The notes under the pieces are model-generated. The model had not been told where the DNA came from. It did no database searches and saw nothing but the letters and a program-made list of their open reading frames with translations. A DNA stretch of 64,000 nucleotides, taken from NCBI RefSeq assembly GCF_030412265.1, contig NZ_JAUHLN010000001.1:682001-746000 (forward strand), written 5' to 3'. The translations under genes were made by a program, and so were the position numbers. Shown piece after piece: positions 52,521-62,680 of this stretch (positions within the stretch are counted from its first letter, which is position 1; each line of letters starts with the position of its first letter). This stretch comes from Fictibacillus terranigra. Its GTDB lineage: Bacteria; Bacillota; Bacilli; Bacillales; Fictibacillaceae.

Positions 52521-53370
52521 TTCGCCAATAGCGAGCGGAATCCTTTAAAAATAAGAAAAGCAGTATCATAATATAGACCGAAACAACGCCGAGGCCGATG
52601 CGGCCGAAATGTAAAAGCTGAAGAAATACGGAAACGATCGTTGCGGCGTAAATTCCGCCGAGATATGTTTCCATTTGGTGATTTTGATAGAGCGCGGTAA
52701 GCCTCGCTCCCAGCTGGGCGCCGATCAATGCGCCAATAATTAATAATAGGCCCATGTGATAGTTGAGCGTGACCGACTGTGCGTAGGTGAGAAAACCGGC
52801 TGCAACAATAGCAAAAACACTCACGAGGCTCGTTCCTACGGCTTTTCTTGGCTGCAGCTTCAATACAGAAATCATCAGAGGCACCATGACAAAGCCGCCG
52901 CCGACCCCGAGGGTGGCAGAAAGGAACCCGCCGGTAAACCCGATCAGCAGGGCCTTCGGGATGGAAAAGGCACTTTCCGCTGGTGCTGCCGCTGGCTTTG
53001 TTCCTTTCTTTTTCCTGAGCAGCTGAACAGCAAAGTATCCCATAAGTATGATATATAAGGCTGGTATAACAATTTTATCCCAATGGTTTTCGCTAAGCCA
53101 CATGACAACAGGGTGTGCTGCCTGTGTGGCAAGCACTCCAGACAAACCAAGGGTAATGGCTGTTTTCCAATAGATATTTTTCATGCGGAGATGGGCAAAT
53201 ACCCCTGAAACACTGGTCCCGATCGAATACATGAGACTGGTCGCAATTGCAGTGACCGGCTCATAGCCAAAAAGTATCAGCACAGGGGTCAAGATAAAGC
53301 CTCCCCCAAGTCCGAAAAAACCGGAAATAATTCCAACCGCAAGCCCCAGAAGAACATAAAGCAATTCCAA
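52498..53370 (-). CDS. TauE/SafE-family sulfite/anion exporter
   Basis: The 290-residue protein has eight membrane segments in two repeats, each with the family glycine-rich motif: GIISGFFGLGGGFILTPVL near the N-terminus and GFLSATLGVGGGFVMVPLM in the middle. Members export sulfite, sulfoacetate or other organic anions; the substrate is unknown. TTG 53370 is chosen because AAAGGAG lies 8 bases upstream; the frame opens 11 codons earlier without a site. It separates csbA from uvrB, which are adjacent in B. subtilis. Confidence 0.85.
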   Translation of the reverse strand: MELLYVLLGLAVGIISGFFGLGGGFILTPVLILFGYEPVTAIATSLMYSIGTSVSGVFAHLRMKNIYWKTAITLGLSGVLATQAAHPVVMWLSENHWDKIVIPALYIILMGYFAVQLLRKKKGTKPAAAPAESAFSIPKALLIGFTGGFLSATLGVGGGFVMVPLMISVLKLQPRKAVGTSLVSVFAIVAAGFLTYAQSVTLNYHMGLLLIIGALIGAQLGARLTALYQNHQMETYLGGIYAATIVSVFLQLLHFGRIGLGVVSVYIMILLFLFLKDSARYWRKKASAPS

Positions 53371-53479
53371 GATGCATTCTCCTTTAGACGTTCTGTCCAA
53401 CATTCAAAGTGTACACCAAGCGGAGAGGGATGAAAATATATTTCACTTGATAAATTCGTTATTTCCAACATTTAACGCG

Positions 53480-53493
53480 CGAATATTTGTTCG
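53480..53493 (+). promoter_or_regulatory. LexA (SOS) box of uvrBA
   Basis: CGAATATTTGTTCG differs at one position from the Bacillus LexA consensus CGAACN4GTTCG. It lies 71 bases before the uvrB start and upstream of TATAAT at about 53524. Confidence 0.85.
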
Positions 53494-53564
53494 TAAAAAT
53501 TAGAGTTTTGCAGTTCAGCTGTGTTATAATCTTATTAGCAAAATTTAGGAACGGAGGTTGTGAA

Positions 53565-55547
53565 ATGAGTGAGTCTTTTCAGCTTGTATCTTCTTACGAA
53601 CCTCAGGGAGACCAGCCTGAAGCGATCCGGAAGCTGGTTCAGGGGATCAAAGAGAAGAAGCAAAAAATGACACTGCTTGGCGCTACAGGTACAGGTAAGA
53701 CATTTACGGTTTCAAATGTCATAAAAGAGGTGAATAAACCAACGCTGGTTATCGCCCATAACAAAACATTGGCAGGGCAGCTGTACAGTGAGTTTAAAGA
53801 ATTCTTTCCGAATAACGCGGTTGAATACTTTGTGAGCTACTATGATTACTATCAGCCGGAAGCTTACATCCCGCAGTCCGATACGTTCATCGAGAAGGAC
53901 GCGAGCATCAACGACGAAATTGATAAGCTCAGACACAGTGCCACCTCCTCGCTTTTTGAACGGAAGGACGTAATCATCGTATCCAGCGTTTCATGCATTT
54001 ATGGCCTCGGTTCGCCGGAGGAGTACAAGAGTATGGTCATTTCCTTGCGCACAGGCATGGAAAGAGACAGGGACCAGCTTCTTCGTGATCTGGTGGATAT
54101 TCAGTACAACCGCAACGACATTAACTTCACACGCGGTACCTTCCGTGTACGCGGAGACGTAGTGGAAATCTTCCCCGCATCCCGTGATGAACGCTGCCTG
54201 CGGGTAGAGTTCTTTGGAGACGAGATCGACCGGATTACAGAGGTGGACGCCCTGACAGGAGAAATTGTCGGGGAGCGGAAGCATGTCGCGATCTTCCCGG
54301 CATCCCACTTTGTTACCCGTGAAGAAAAAATGAAACTGGCGATCCAGCGGATTGAAGCAGAGCTGGAGGAGCGGCTGAAGGAGCTCAATGATGCAGGAAA
54401 GCTTCTGGAGGCACAGCGGCTTGAACAGCGGACCCGCTATGATATAGAAATGATGAGTGAGATGGGATTCTGCTCAGGCATCGAAAACTATTCCCTGCAC
54501 CTGACGCTTCGCCCGATCGGATCCACACCGTATACACTGCTTGATTATTTTCCAGATGATTCTATGATCGTCATCGATGAGTCCCATGTTACCCTGCCTC
54601 AGATCCGCGGTATGTATAACGGTGACCAGGCCAGAAAGAATGTGCTTGTAGAGCACGGCTTCCGTCTGCCGTCAGCCAAGGACAACCGTCCGCTGACGTT
54701 TGATGAATTTGAAGGAAAAGACAAGTTCCAGCATATTTATGTTTCTGCGACTCCAGGCCCTTATGAGGCGGAGCACGCGCCAGAACCGATCCAGCAGATC
54801 ATCCGTCCGACAGGATTGCTGGATCCGACCATTGAAGTGAGGAAGAGCAAAGGCCAGATTGATGATCTTCTTGGAGAGATCAACGATCGTGTGGCGAAAA
54901 ATGAACGGGTGCTCGTCACTACCCTTACGAAAAAAATGTCTGAGGATTTGACAGATTATCTGCAGGAAATGGGTATAAAGGTAAGATACCTCCATTCTGA
55001 AATCAAAACATTGGAGCGGATCCAGATCATCAGGGACCTCAGGCTCGGTGTGTTTGATGTGCTGGTAGGGATTAACCTTTTAAGAGAAGGATTGGATATT
55101 CCTGAGGTGTCACTGGTTACCATTCTGGATGCCGACAAGGAAGGATTCCTTCGTTCGGAAAGGTCACTCATCCAGACGATCGGCCGTGCAGCGCGTAACA
55201 GCAATGGCCACGTTATCATGTATGCAGACCATGTTACGAAGTCCATGGAGATCGCCATCGGCGAAACACAGAGGCGCCGCAACGTCCAATTGAAGTATAA
55301 CGAGGAACACGGGATCACGCCGCAAACGATTAAAAAAGCAGTGCACGATGTCATCCGCGCCACAAAGGCGGCTGAGGAAGCGGAAGAATATACATCTAAA
55401 GCCCCTAAACAAAAAATGAGCAAAAAAGACCGCGAAGCATTTATCGAGCGTCTGGAAGTGGAAATGAAGGACGCAGCACGAAATCTGCAGTTTGAGCGGG
55501 CCGCAGAGCTTCGTGATATGATACTTGAGCTTAAGGCTGAAGGGTAA
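53565..55547 (+). CDS. uvrB: UvrABC system protein B
   Basis: The 660-residue DNA-repair helicase (B. subtilis 661) loads on lesions with UvrA, verifies damage and recruits UvrC. Motifs: Walker [13 protein letters not shown] (residues about 36-47), the beta-hairpin region [12 protein letters not shown], the helicase motifs with DESHVTLPQ and GRAARNSNG, and the C-terminal UvrC-binding UVR coil ([18 protein letters not shown]). ATG 53565 follows GGAGGT; the frame extends 26 codons upstream into the promoter, which cannot be coding. SOS control through the LexA box is inferred. uvrA follows 11 bases later. Confidence 0.97.
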   Translation: MSESFQLVSSYEPQGDQPEAIRKLVQGIKEKKQKMTLLGATGTGKTFTVSNVIKEVNKPTLVIAHNKTLAGQLYSEFKEFFPNNAVEYFVSYYDYYQPEAYIPQSDTFIEKDASINDEIDKLRHSATSSLFERKDVIIVSSVSCIYGLGSPEEYKSMVISLRTGMERDRDQLLRDLVDIQYNRNDINFTRGTFRVRGDVVEIFPASRDERCLRVEFFGDEIDRITEVDALTGEIVGERKHVAIFPASHFVTREEKMKLAIQRIEAELEERLKELNDAGKLLEAQRLEQRTRYDIEMMSEMGFCSGIENYSLHLTLRPIGSTPYTLLDYFPDDSMIVIDESHVTLPQIRGMYNGDQARKNVLVEHGFRLPSAKDNRPLTFDEFEGKDKFQHIYVSATPGPYEAEHAPEPIQQIIRPTGLLDPTIEVRKSKGQIDDLLGEINDRVAKNERVLVTTLTKKMSEDLTDYLQEMGIKVRYLHSEIKTLERIQIIRDLRLGVFDVLVGINLLREGLDIPEVSLVTILDADKEGFLRSERSLIQTIGRAARNSNGHVIMYADHVTKSMEIAIGETQRRRNVQLKYNEEHGITPQTIKKAVHDVIRATKAAEEAEEYTSKAPKQKMSKKDREAFIERLEVEMKDAARNLQFERAAELRDMILELKAEG

Positions 55548-55558
55548 GGTGATTGTTG

Positions 55559-58435
55559 TTGTCTACCAACCAGAACATTATAGTAAAGGGTGCACGCGCC
55601 CATAATTTAAAGAATATAGATATTACGATTCCAAGGGATAAACTGGTCGTTCTGACCGGTTTATCCGGGTCAGGAAAATCCTCGCTGGCGTTTGATACGA
55701 TCTATGCAGAAGGGCAGAGGCGCTATGTTGAGTCGTTATCTGCTTATGCCAGGCAGTTCCTGGGCCAGATGGATAAGCCCGATGTCGACTCGATCGAAGG
55801 ACTGTCTCCTGCCATCTCGATCGACCAGAAAACGACCAGCCGGAACCCGCGTTCAACAGTTGGGACTGTAACAGAAATTTATGACTATCTCCGTCTCCTC
55901 TTCGCACGCATTGGCCGGCCGGTCTGCCCGAATCACGGCATTGAGATTACATCACAGACGATTGAACAGATGGTCGACCGTATTATCGAGTACCCTGAAC
56001 GGACGAAGCTGCAGATTCTTGCGCCCGTTGTTTCAGGCCGCAAGGGTGAACACGTTAAAGTGCTCGAAGACATTAAAAAGCAGGGCTATGTCCGTGTAAG
56101 AGTTGACGGTGAACTTCGGGACATCGGCGAAGATATTAAGCTTGAAAAGAACAAGAAGCATTCCATCGATGTTGTCGTCGACCGTATTGTCGTAAAGGAA
56201 GGAATCGCCACACGTCTTGCTGATTCTCTTGAAACAGCGCTGAACCTTGCCAGCGGAACCGTTACGGTCGATGTGATGGGTGAGGAAGAACTCCTTTTCT
56301 CCCAAAACCATGCCTGCCCATATTGCGGTTTCTCAATCGGTGAACTTGAGCCGCGCCTGTTTTCCTTTAACAGCCCGTTCGGTGCATGCCCTTCATGTGA
56401 CGGTCTTGGAATGAAGCTTGAGGTTGATCCTGAACTCGTCATCCCTGACTGGAGCCTGTCGCTGAATGAGAATGCGATTGCTCCCTGGACGCCTGTGAGC
56501 TCCCAGTACTACCCGCAGCTTCTGAAGAGTGTGTGCGGTCATTTTGGAATTGATATGGACGTTCCTGTTAAAGACCTGCCTAAAGATCAGCTCGATAAAG
56601 TCCTTTATGGCAGTGATACCGAGAGAATCCGTTTCCGGTATAAAAACGATTTTGGGCAAGTTAAAACGAATGATATTTATTTTGAAGGCGTTCTGGCTAA
56701 CGTTGAACGCCGCTATAAAGAGACGGGTTCAGATTACATCCGGGAGCAGATGGAAGGCTACATGGGACAAAAAGCCTGTCCTTCATGCAAAGGGTACCGA
56801 TTGAAAAAAGAAGCGCTGGCGGTACTAATCAACGGTCAGCATATCGGTGAAGCCACCGCTCTATCTGTGACCGAGGCGAAAGAATTCTTTGAAAATCTTG
56901 ATCTAACAAACAAAGAGCGCGCGATCGCCCGCTTAATTTTGCGTGAGATCGTTGACCGGGTCGGCTTCCTTGTAAATGTGGGACTCGATTACCTTTCATT
57001 AAACCGTGCAGCTGGAACATTATCCGGAGGAGAAGCTCAGCGTATCCGGCTTGCCACACAGGTCGGCTCAAGGCTGATGGGTGTTCTGTATATCCTGGAT
57101 GAGCCTTCAATCGGACTTCATCAGCGGGATAATGACCGGCTGATCCGCACACTTGAAGAGATGCGCAGCTTGGGGAATACTTTGATCGTCGTAGAACACG
57201 ATGAGGATACGATGCTCGCTGCAGACTATATTATCGATATCGGACCAGGTGCGGGAGCTCATGGAGGAATGATCACTGCCCAAGGCTCCCCGAATGAAAT
57301 TATGGATGATCCGAACTCCCTGACTGGACAATATCTTTCCGGCAAAAAGTTCATTCCGCTTCCAAAAGCGAGAAGGAAGCCGGACGGGAGGAACATCGAA
57401 GTCATCGGTGCTTCTGAAAACAATTTAAAAAACGTAAAGGTAAAAATTCCTCTTGGACTTTTTACAGGGGTAACCGGAGTGTCCGGTTCCGGAAAAAGTA
57501 CGCTTGTTAATGAGATCCTGCATAAAGCATTGGCACAGAAGCTCCATAAGGCCAAGGTTAAACCGGGTGCGCATAAAGAAATCAGGGGCTTGGAGCACGT
57601 GGACAAGGTCATCGACATCGACCAGTCGCCGATTGGAAGGACACCGCGTTCCAATCCGGCTACCTATACAGGTGTTTTTGATGACATCCGGGATGTTTTT
57701 GCATCCACCAATGAAGCGAAGGTCCGCGGATACAAAAAAGGCCGTTTCAGCTTTAACGTAAAAGGCGGACGCTGTGAAGCCTGCCGTGGAGACGGGATTA
57801 TCAAGATCGAGATGCACTTCCTTCCAGATGTTTATGTTCCTTGTGAAGTTTGCCACGGAAAAAGGTACAACCGCGAAACACTGGAAGTGAAATATAAAGG
57901 GAAAAACATTGCGGAAATTTTGGATATGACGGTTGAGGAGAGTGTGGATTTCTTTGCCAATATACCTAAGATCAACCGTAAGCTGGCTACGATTCTAGAT
58001 GTTGGTCTTGGCTATATAAAACTTGGCCAGTCAGCGACGACCCTATCTGGCGGAGAAGCGCAGCGGGTGAAGCTTGCCTCTCAGCTCCATAAGCGTTCAA
58101 CCGGTAAAACGATCTACATTCTGGATGAACCGACAACGGGGCTTCATGTAGATGATATCTCGCGTCTGTTGAAAGTCCTTCAAAGGCTCGTAGATAATGG
58201 GGATTCAGTCGTTGTGATCGAGCATAATCTCGATGTTATCAAACAATGTGACTACCTCATCGATCTTGGTCCCGAGGGCGGAGACAAAGGCGGAACAATT
58301 GTCGGCGCGGGTACGCCGGACAAATTAGCCGGCATCCCTGAGTCACATACGGGCCGTTATCTTGCTCCCATCCTCAAGCGGGACAAGAAACGCATGGACG
58401 CTGTTCTTCAACAAAAAGAATCAGTGACAAAATAA
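55559..58435 (+). CDS. uvrA: UvrABC system protein A
   Basis: The 958-residue damage-recognition ATPase (B. subtilis 957) has two ABC modules: Walker [13 protein letters not shown] and [12 protein letters not shown], signatures [12 protein letters not shown] and [12 protein letters not shown], and zinc fingers (CPYCGF...CPSCDG and CEACRGDG...CEVCHG). It starts at one of three consecutive TTG codons (55553, 55556, 55559); the last is best spaced from AAGGTGAT and gives [19 protein letters not shown]. It works with UvrB and UvrC in nucleotide excision repair. Same operon as uvrB. Confidence 0.97.
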   Translation: MSTNQNIIVKGARAHNLKNIDITIPRDKLVVLTGLSGSGKSSLAFDTIYAEGQRRYVESLSAYARQFLGQMDKPDVDSIEGLSPAISIDQKTTSRNPRSTVGTVTEIYDYLRLLFARIGRPVCPNHGIEITSQTIEQMVDRIIEYPERTKLQILAPVVSGRKGEHVKVLEDIKKQGYVRVRVDGELRDIGEDIKLEKNKKHSIDVVVDRIVVKEGIATRLADSLETALNLASGTVTVDVMGEEELLFSQNHACPYCGFSIGELEPRLFSFNSPFGACPSCDGLGMKLEVDPELVIPDWSLSLNENAIAPWTPVSSQYYPQLLKSVCGHFGIDMDVPVKDLPKDQLDKVLYGSDTERIRFRYKNDFGQVKTNDIYFEGVLANVERRYKETGSDYIREQMEGYMGQKACPSCKGYRLKKEALAVLINGQHIGEATALSVTEAKEFFENLDLTNKERAIARLILREIVDRVGFLVNVGLDYLSLNRAAGTLSGGEAQRIRLATQVGSRLMGVLYILDEPSIGLHQRDNDRLIRTLEEMRSLGNTLIVVEHDEDTMLAADYIIDIGPGAGAHGGMITAQGSPNEIMDDPNSLTGQYLSGKKFIPLPKARRKPDGRNIEVIGASENNLKNVKVKIPLGLFTGVTGVSGSGKSTLVNEILHKALAQKLHKAKVKPGAHKEIRGLEHVDKVIDIDQSPIGRTPRSNPATYTGVFDDIRDVFASTNEAKVRGYKKGRFSFNVKGGRCEACRGDGIIKIEMHFLPDVYVPCEVCHGKRYNRETLEVKYKGKNIAEILDMTVEESVDFFANIPKINRKLATILDVGLGYIKLGQSATTLSGGEAQRVKLASQLHKRSTGKTIYILDEPTTGLHVDDISRLLKVLQRLVDNGDSVVVIEHNLDVIKQCDYLIDLGPEGGDKGGTIVGAGTPDKLAGIPESHTGRYLAPILKRDKKRMDAVLQQKESVTK

Positions 58436-58441
58436 AAAACG

Positions 58442-58494
58442 AGTGCCAGGCACCGTGATTACACAAGTGTGTAATCGTGGTGCCTGGCACTTTT
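58442..58494 (+). repeat. Long palindromic GTGCCAGGCACC element, also terminator of uvrBA
   Basis: AGTGCCAGGCACC (58442-58454) pairs perfectly with GGTGCCTGGCACT (58479-58491); inside lies a second stem GATTACAC/GTGTAATC with loop AAGT. A short T-run follows. The outer arm is the GGTGCC-type palindrome seen again, in degenerate form, at 60993-61044. Confidence 0.85.
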
Positions 58495-58519
58495 AATGTA
58501 AAAAAACAGCAGAGCTCTT

Positions 58520-58723
58520 CTATTTTTTTAGAAAAAGTAATAGCTTGTATAAAAGGTAATTTATGAGCACAACGAACAAACTTCCTACGACCGCCGCCAA
58601 GAGCCGTTCCCATGCGGAATAATCGGCGCTGGAATCTCCCAGTGCTCCGAATATGATGCCAGCCAGCATAAGGATGGTTAAAAAACTAAAGAAAGATTTT
58701 ATCGCTTTTTGGGTTGAAAACAT
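58520..58723 (-). CDS. Small membrane protein, two helices
   Basis: A 67-residue protein with two hydrophobic helices (FFSFLTILMLAGIIFGAL and LLAAVVGSLFVVLINYLLYK) separated by a short polar loop (GDSSADYSAWER). I recognise no family. ATG 58723 is preferred because GGAGG lies 5-6 bases upstream; the ATG at 58735 overlaps that site. Convergent with uvrA. Confidence 0.6.
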   Translation of the reverse strand: MFSTQKAIKSFFSFLTILMLAGIIFGALGDSSADYSAWERLLAAVVGSLFVVLINYLLYKLLLFLKK

Positions 58724-58925
58724 GTTATCCTCCATATTGATTTCCCTTACTCTCTCATTTCGAGTGAAGGCATGGGTGCAAAAAATAAGTATCCCTATCT
58801 AAGATAGCCTATAATAAGGGAAAAAAACAAATACACCTGTGAATTTTTAAAGGATGTATATTTCTTAAGTAGAATTAGAAGAAGTAGTCCTTTTCGTTGT
58901 TCTAGATTTCAGGAGGAGACACAGC

Positions 58926-59228
58926 ATGAACCCAAATGTAAGACGTTTTGTATCGGCATTTTGTTATTTCAGCCTGTTTTTTGCACCCTTTCTTTTTCCG
59001 GCGGTCGTTTATTTTGCGGTTCCGGATCAAGAGGTGATCCAGCATGCCAAAAGAGCTTTTTTATCGCATCTTTTCCCGCTTATCGCGATACCGCTGGGGA
59101 TTATCATCTCGGCTGAAACAGAGTTTAATATGAAGGCGATCATCGTGAGTGTGATCTTATTCGGCCTTACTTCATTAGCCATTATGGTGTGGAATATAAT
59201 GCAGGGAATTAAAGTTTTTACCCGATAG
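58926..59228 (+). CDS. yvlA: YvlA-position small membrane protein (DUF4870-like)
   Basis: The 100-residue protein has three hydrophobic segments (about residues 10-28, 45-60 and 68-88) in the pattern of DUF4870/Tic20-like proteins (HAKRAFLSHLFPLIAIPLG). B. subtilis yvlA (108 residues) opens the yvlABCD operon next to uvrBA, and the three following genes match yvlB, yvlC and yvlD. In B. subtilis the operon belongs to the sigma-W cell-envelope stress regulon. No clear sigma-W promoter could be identified here. ATG 58926 follows AGGAGGAGA. Confidence 0.72.
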   Translation: MNPNVRRFVSAFCYFSLFFAPFLFPAVVYFAVPDQEVIQHAKRAFLSHLFPLIAIPLGIIISAETEFNMKAIIVSVILFGLTSLAIMVWNIMQGIKVFTR

Positions 59229-59323
59229 TTGAATGTCAGCATGTATTGACCGGAACAGTAGAAAGCAGCCTAGAATCAGCCGGCGCCGGTTTTTTAAAAC
59301 TTTGAAGGGGGCGTCAATTTCAT

Positions 59324-60382
59324 ATGGAAGAGCGAAAAATGATTTTAACCATGCTTAATGAAGGCAAGATTTCAGCTGAGGAAGCTGAGAAACTATTGCT
59401 CGCGGTTAACCATAAAAAAGGGTTTGCGCTGCCATCCGGGACGTTGACTAATAAATTAAAAAGTACAAAAAAGGATACTTCCAAGGGCTTTAAAATGGGG
59501 AAATTCATCAACAGAGTCGTTAAGCGGATCAAGACGGTTGATTTTGATCTGAACTTTGGTCCGCATGAGGACGTTCACTACATCTTTGAAGACCGTCATG
59601 TTATGTTTGAGGCCATTGATATCGACATTTATAATGGATCCATCACTGTTGTTCCTTGGGAGAGAAACGATGTTCAGATTGAATGTCAGGCGGAAGTCTA
59701 TAAGATTCCGGAAGGCACAGCAGCAAAAACAAAGTTCCGCAACGAAACGTTTTATGATTGTGATGCCACCCGCCTGCGTTTTTACGCCCGAAATAAGCAT
59801 CAGAAAGTAAATGCCGTCATCTCGGTCCCCAAAAAGATTTATCAGGAGATCAAGCTTGTGACGTTTAATGGCGGAATTAAAGTTGGCGATTGTGAAGGCC
59901 GGCAAATGGCTTTAAAAACTACGATTGGCTCGTTGTTCGTCAATAATTGCAGCGGAGAGAAGCTGAAGGCAGAAGCGTCCAACGGAAGCATTACCTTAAA
60001 GGAAAGCGAATGGAAAGAGCTCATTGCTGAGACCATGAATGGTCCGGTTCGCCTGAATGGAAAGGTGGATGACATCCGTATTGAAACCATTAATGGCTCG
60101 ATCTATTATCGATTAGACGCTCCGGCGACTGGATATGCATCTTTAAAAACAGTCACGGGTAAAATAGAAGCAGAATTGCCTGAGTCACTTGAAGTAGAGG
60201 CCAGTTTAAAAACGTATGTCGGAGGCCTGGTCAGTGATTTTGACGGAATGGAAGTCTTGGAGCAAAAAAAGGAAGTAACGAAGAAGTTTCTTCGTTTTAT
60301 TGCTAATAAAGGAAACGAACCGGCTTACCGGATGGAAGCGGAAGCCAAGACAGGATCCATCGCCATTCTGAAGGTTAAATAA
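59324..60382 (+). CDS. yvlB: YvlB-like DUF4097 family protein
   Basis: The 352-residue soluble protein (B. subtilis YvlB 365) begins with the SHOCT-like bundling helix MILTMLNEGKISAEEAEKLL and continues with a repetitive beta-helix of DUF4097 (about residues 95-340). Short strands recur with GSITVVPW, GGIKVGDCEG, TTIGSLFVNNCSG, NGSITLKESEW and NGPVRLNGKV. Such proteins are induced by envelope stress and are thought to act at the membrane with PspC/LiaF-type partners. It is the second gene of the yvl cluster, 96 bases after yvlA; yvlC follows 12 bases later. Confidence 0.88.
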   Translation: MEERKMILTMLNEGKISAEEAEKLLLAVNHKKGFALPSGTLTNKLKSTKKDTSKGFKMGKFINRVVKRIKTVDFDLNFGPHEDVHYIFEDRHVMFEAIDIDIYNGSITVVPWERNDVQIECQAEVYKIPEGTAAKTKFRNETFYDCDATRLRFYARNKHQKVNAVISVPKKIYQEIKLVTFNGGIKVGDCEGRQMALKTTIGSLFVNNCSGEKLKAEASNGSITLKESEWKELIAETMNGPVRLNGKVDDIRIETINGSIYYRLDAPATGYASLKTVTGKIEAELPESLEVEASLKTYVGGLVSDFDGMEVLEQKKEVTKKFLRFIANKGNEPAYRMEAEAKTGSIAILKVK

Positions 60383-60394
60383 AGGAGTGACACC

Positions 60395-60589
60395 ATGAAA
60401 AGACTTGTTCGTTCGAGTGACCGGAAATTAGCAGGTGTATGCGGCGGGATTGCTGATTATTTCTCTGTGGATGCTACCATCATCCGCCTGATCTTCATTG
60501 TTGCTTTGATCGCAACGGCAGTAGCCCCTGTCGTTATCGGTTATTTGATTGCTATGCTTATCATTCCTGAAGAAAGTAGAGTGCAGTAA
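60395..60589 (+). CDS. yvlC: PspC-domain protein (YvlC)
   Basis: The 64-residue protein is a minimal PspC domain: RSSDRKLAGVCGGIADYF followed by DATIIRLIFIVALIATAV and a membrane helix ending in PEESR. B. subtilis YvlC has 65 residues and 51 percent-type spacing of the same features is not computed here; identity is by order and motif. It probably senses or reports membrane stress with YvlB and YvlD. AAAGGAGTGACACC precedes the ATG. Confidence 0.9.
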   Translation: MKRLVRSSDRKLAGVCGGIADYFSVDATIIRLIFIVALIATAVAPVVIGYLIAMLIIPEESRVQ

Positions 60590-60961
60590 ATGTTTAACTG
60601 GTTCATATCTTTACTTGTAAACACCGTTGTTCTCATGGTTGTTGCAGGCTATTATCCACCTTTTCACCTTGAAGGAGCGGGTGCTGCTTTTTTGGCGAGC
60701 GTCATCCTTTCCATCTTTAACTTATTTATTAAGCCTATATTGGTCTTGCTGACCCTGCCCGTCACTGTGCTCACATTCGGGCTGTTCCTTATCGTAATAA
60801 ATGCTATCCTGCTCATGCTGACAGCACAGGTCATGGGGGATCAATTTGATATCGATGGATTTGGAGCCGCCTTTTTGGCAGCCATCATTATCGCCATTTT
60901 AAATCTGCTCATTCAAAACTTTATTATCGAACCTATGCAAAAAAAGAAGCGTTCCAACTAG
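60590..60961 (+). CDS. yvlD: YvlD-like phage-holin-family (DUF360) membrane protein
   Basis: The 123-residue protein has four membrane helices and the family motif FLASVILSIFNLFIKPILVLLT, with a basic C-terminal end (QKKKRSN). B. subtilis YvlD has 124 residues and is the last gene of the yvlABCD cluster. The start codon follows the yvlC stop without gap, so translation is probably coupled. Function is unknown; relatives are small integral proteins involved in envelope stress resistance. Confidence 0.88.
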   Translation: MFNWFISLLVNTVVLMVVAGYYPPFHLEGAGAAFLASVILSIFNLFIKPILVLLTLPVTVLTFGLFLIVINAILLMLTAQVMGDQFDIDGFGAAFLAAIIIAILNLLIQNFIIEPMQKKKRSN

Positions 60962-60973
60962 GGGCGCTTTTTC
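60947..60973 (+). terminator. Terminator of yvlABCD
   Basis: AAGCGTTCC pairs with GGGGCGCTT (two G-U pairs), followed by a T-run; its left arm lies in the yvlD 3' end. Confidence 0.75.
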
Positions 60974-60992
60974 AGATTAATCAATGAGGTGC

Positions 60993-61044
60993 GGTTCCAG
61001 GCACCTTAGAATTGGGGTAGAAAAAGCCTGCGGTGCCAGGAACC
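60993..61044 (+). repeat. Degenerate GGTGCC/GGCACC inverted repeat
   Basis: GGTTCCAGGCACC (60993-61005) and GGTGCCAGGAACC (61032-61044) are near inverted copies, 26 bases apart. Same motif as the palindrome after uvrA, apparently a repeat family of this genome. Confidence 0.65.
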
Positions 61045-61104
61045 ACGGATGGTTAAAAGTCAACGCGAAAATACCAAATGGGCAGCATGGGGAGGGGGTA
61101 TACA

Positions 61105-61602
61105 GTGGAGACTCAAAGGCTGCGGTTCAGGCAGTACACGATGGACGATCTTGAGTTTTATGCGTCTTTGTGGGGACAGCCTGATGTTGTGCGATACATA
61201 GGCAGGGGATTAACCAAAACAAATAAGGAAGCATGGAAAAGTTTAGAGAATTGGATCCTTCCCGGATACAAGAATGGATTGGGACTTTATGTGATCCAGC
61301 TGAAGGAGACAGAGGAGCCGATCGGGCACGCTGGCCTGGTCCGGCAGGTCGTTGAGGGCCGGAAAGAGACGGAGATCGGCTACTGGCTGGCCAAACCCTA
61401 TTGGGGGCAAGGGTTTGCTTCAGAAGCCGCCGCTTTTTTCACGTCCTATGGAAAAAATCAGCTAAAGTACGGCAGGCTGATCTCTCTCATTCATCCAAAG
61501 AATGCAGCGTCGATCGCTGTGGCGAAAAAACTGGGAATGGCCTATGAGAAAACGGTCTTCTTCAATGGAAACCGCACACGTGTTTATGCATCGGGAGAAT
61601 AG
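61105..61602 (+). CDS. RimJ/RimL-type GNAT acetyltransferase
   Basis: A 165-residue acetyltransferase with ETQRLRFRQYTMDDLEFY at the N-terminus (the RimJ/L type start TxRLxLRxxxxxD), GYWLAKPYWGQGFASEAAAFF (acetyl-CoA loop about residues 90-110) and IHPKNAASIAVAKKLGM near the end. It probably acetylates the N-terminus of a protein or another amine. GTG 61105 has GGAGGGGG at good distance; the in-frame ATG 61078 lies in non-coding sequence. Inserted between yvlD and hprK. Confidence 0.83.
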   Translation: METQRLRFRQYTMDDLEFYASLWGQPDVVRYIGRGLTKTNKEAWKSLENWILPGYKNGLGLYVIQLKETEEPIGHAGLVRQVVEGRKETEIGYWLAKPYWGQGFASEAAAFFTSYGKNQLKYGRLISLIHPKNAASIAVAKKLGMAYEKTVFFNGNRTRVYASGE

Positions 61603-61648
61603 CAGACACTAGGGCTGCAGGATGGTAAATTTTTTTCAAAAATGAATT

Positions 61649-61678
61649 TTGTTACCGTAATGTCCTTAGTGTTACAAT
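61649..61678 (+). promoter_or_regulatory. Sigma-A-type promoter of hprK
   Basis: TTGTTA, 18-base spacer, TACAAT, 34 bases before the hprK ATG. Confidence 0.6.
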
Positions 61679-61711
61679 AATAGTGGAATGGATGAAAAAT
61701 AGGAGGAAACC

Positions 61712-62647
61712 ATGGCGAAAGTACATACAAAAGAGTTGATCGATAAATTTCAGCTTGAACTGGTCAGCGGGGAAGAAGGCGTGCACCGTACCATTACGAC
61801 CAGTGATATTTCCCGCCCCGGACTGGAGATGGCTGGGTATTATACCTATTACCCGGCGGAGCGCCTTCAGCTTCTTGGAAAGACGGAACTTTCTTTTATC
61901 AGTGAGCTGCCTTCGCAAATTCGCAGACAGCGGCTGGAGCAGCTGTGCACAGATGAAACACCGGGCATCATCATCTCTCGTGAAATGGAAGTGCCAAAAG
62001 AGCTCCTGATAGCCTCTCATGGGACAGGCGTGCCGATCATGCGGACGAAAATGACCACCACCCGCCTGTCGAGCCGACTGACCAATTATCTGGAAAGCCG
62101 TCTTGCACCAATGACCGCTGTTCATGGTGTTTTAGTTGATATATATGGAATCGGAGTGCTTATTAAAGGAGACAGCGGGGTAGGAAAAAGTGAAACCGCA
62201 CTAGAGCTAGTGAAACGGGGCCATCGCCTCGTTGCGGATGATTCGGTAGAAATCCGCCAGGAAGATGAAGAGACACTCGTGGGGAGTGCACCCGAGCTCA
62301 TCCAGCATCTGCTCGAGATCCGCGGTCTTGGCATCATAAATGTCATGACGCTGTTTGGTGCGGGAGCAGTCCGTAACTATAAAAAGATTTCTCTCATTAT
62401 CAACCTGGAAACGTGGGATTCCAAAAAGGTCTACGATCGTCTGGGTCTTGAGGAAGAGACCATGCCGATACTTGACACTGAGGTGCCGATTCTAACGGTG
62501 CCTGTTCGGCCGGGACGCAACCTTGCTGTCATTATAGAAGTTGCTGCGATGAACTTCCGCCTGAAACGGATGGGTATGAATGCAGCCAAGCAGTTTAACG
62601 ACAGATTGACAGATGCGATCGCATCAGGAGACGATGAAGATTTATAA
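61712..62647 (+). CDS. hprK: HPr kinase/phosphorylase
   Basis: The 311-residue protein (B. subtilis 310) phosphorylates HPr and Crh at Ser46 in response to fructose-1,6-bisphosphate and removes the phosphate when phosphate is high, thereby setting CcpA-dependent catabolite repression. Walker [11 protein letters not shown] is at residues 152-161, followed by RLVADDSVE and the HprK signature [23 protein letters not shown] precedes ATG 61712. First gene of the conserved hprK-lgt-ppaX operon. Confidence 0.97.
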   Translation: MAKVHTKELIDKFQLELVSGEEGVHRTITTSDISRPGLEMAGYYTYYPAERLQLLGKTELSFISELPSQIRRQRLEQLCTDETPGIIISREMEVPKELLIASHGTGVPIMRTKMTTTRLSSRLTNYLESRLAPMTAVHGVLVDIYGIGVLIKGDSGVGKSETALELVKRGHRLVADDSVEIRQEDEETLVGSAPELIQHLLEIRGLGIINVMTLFGAGAVRNYKKISLIINLETWDSKKVYDRLGLEEETMPILDTEVPILTVPVRPGRNLAVIIEVAAMNFRLKRMGMNAAKQFNDRLTDAIASGDDEDL

Positions 62648-62680
62648 TCATAGAAAAGAAAGAAAAAAGGAAGTGGAAAC

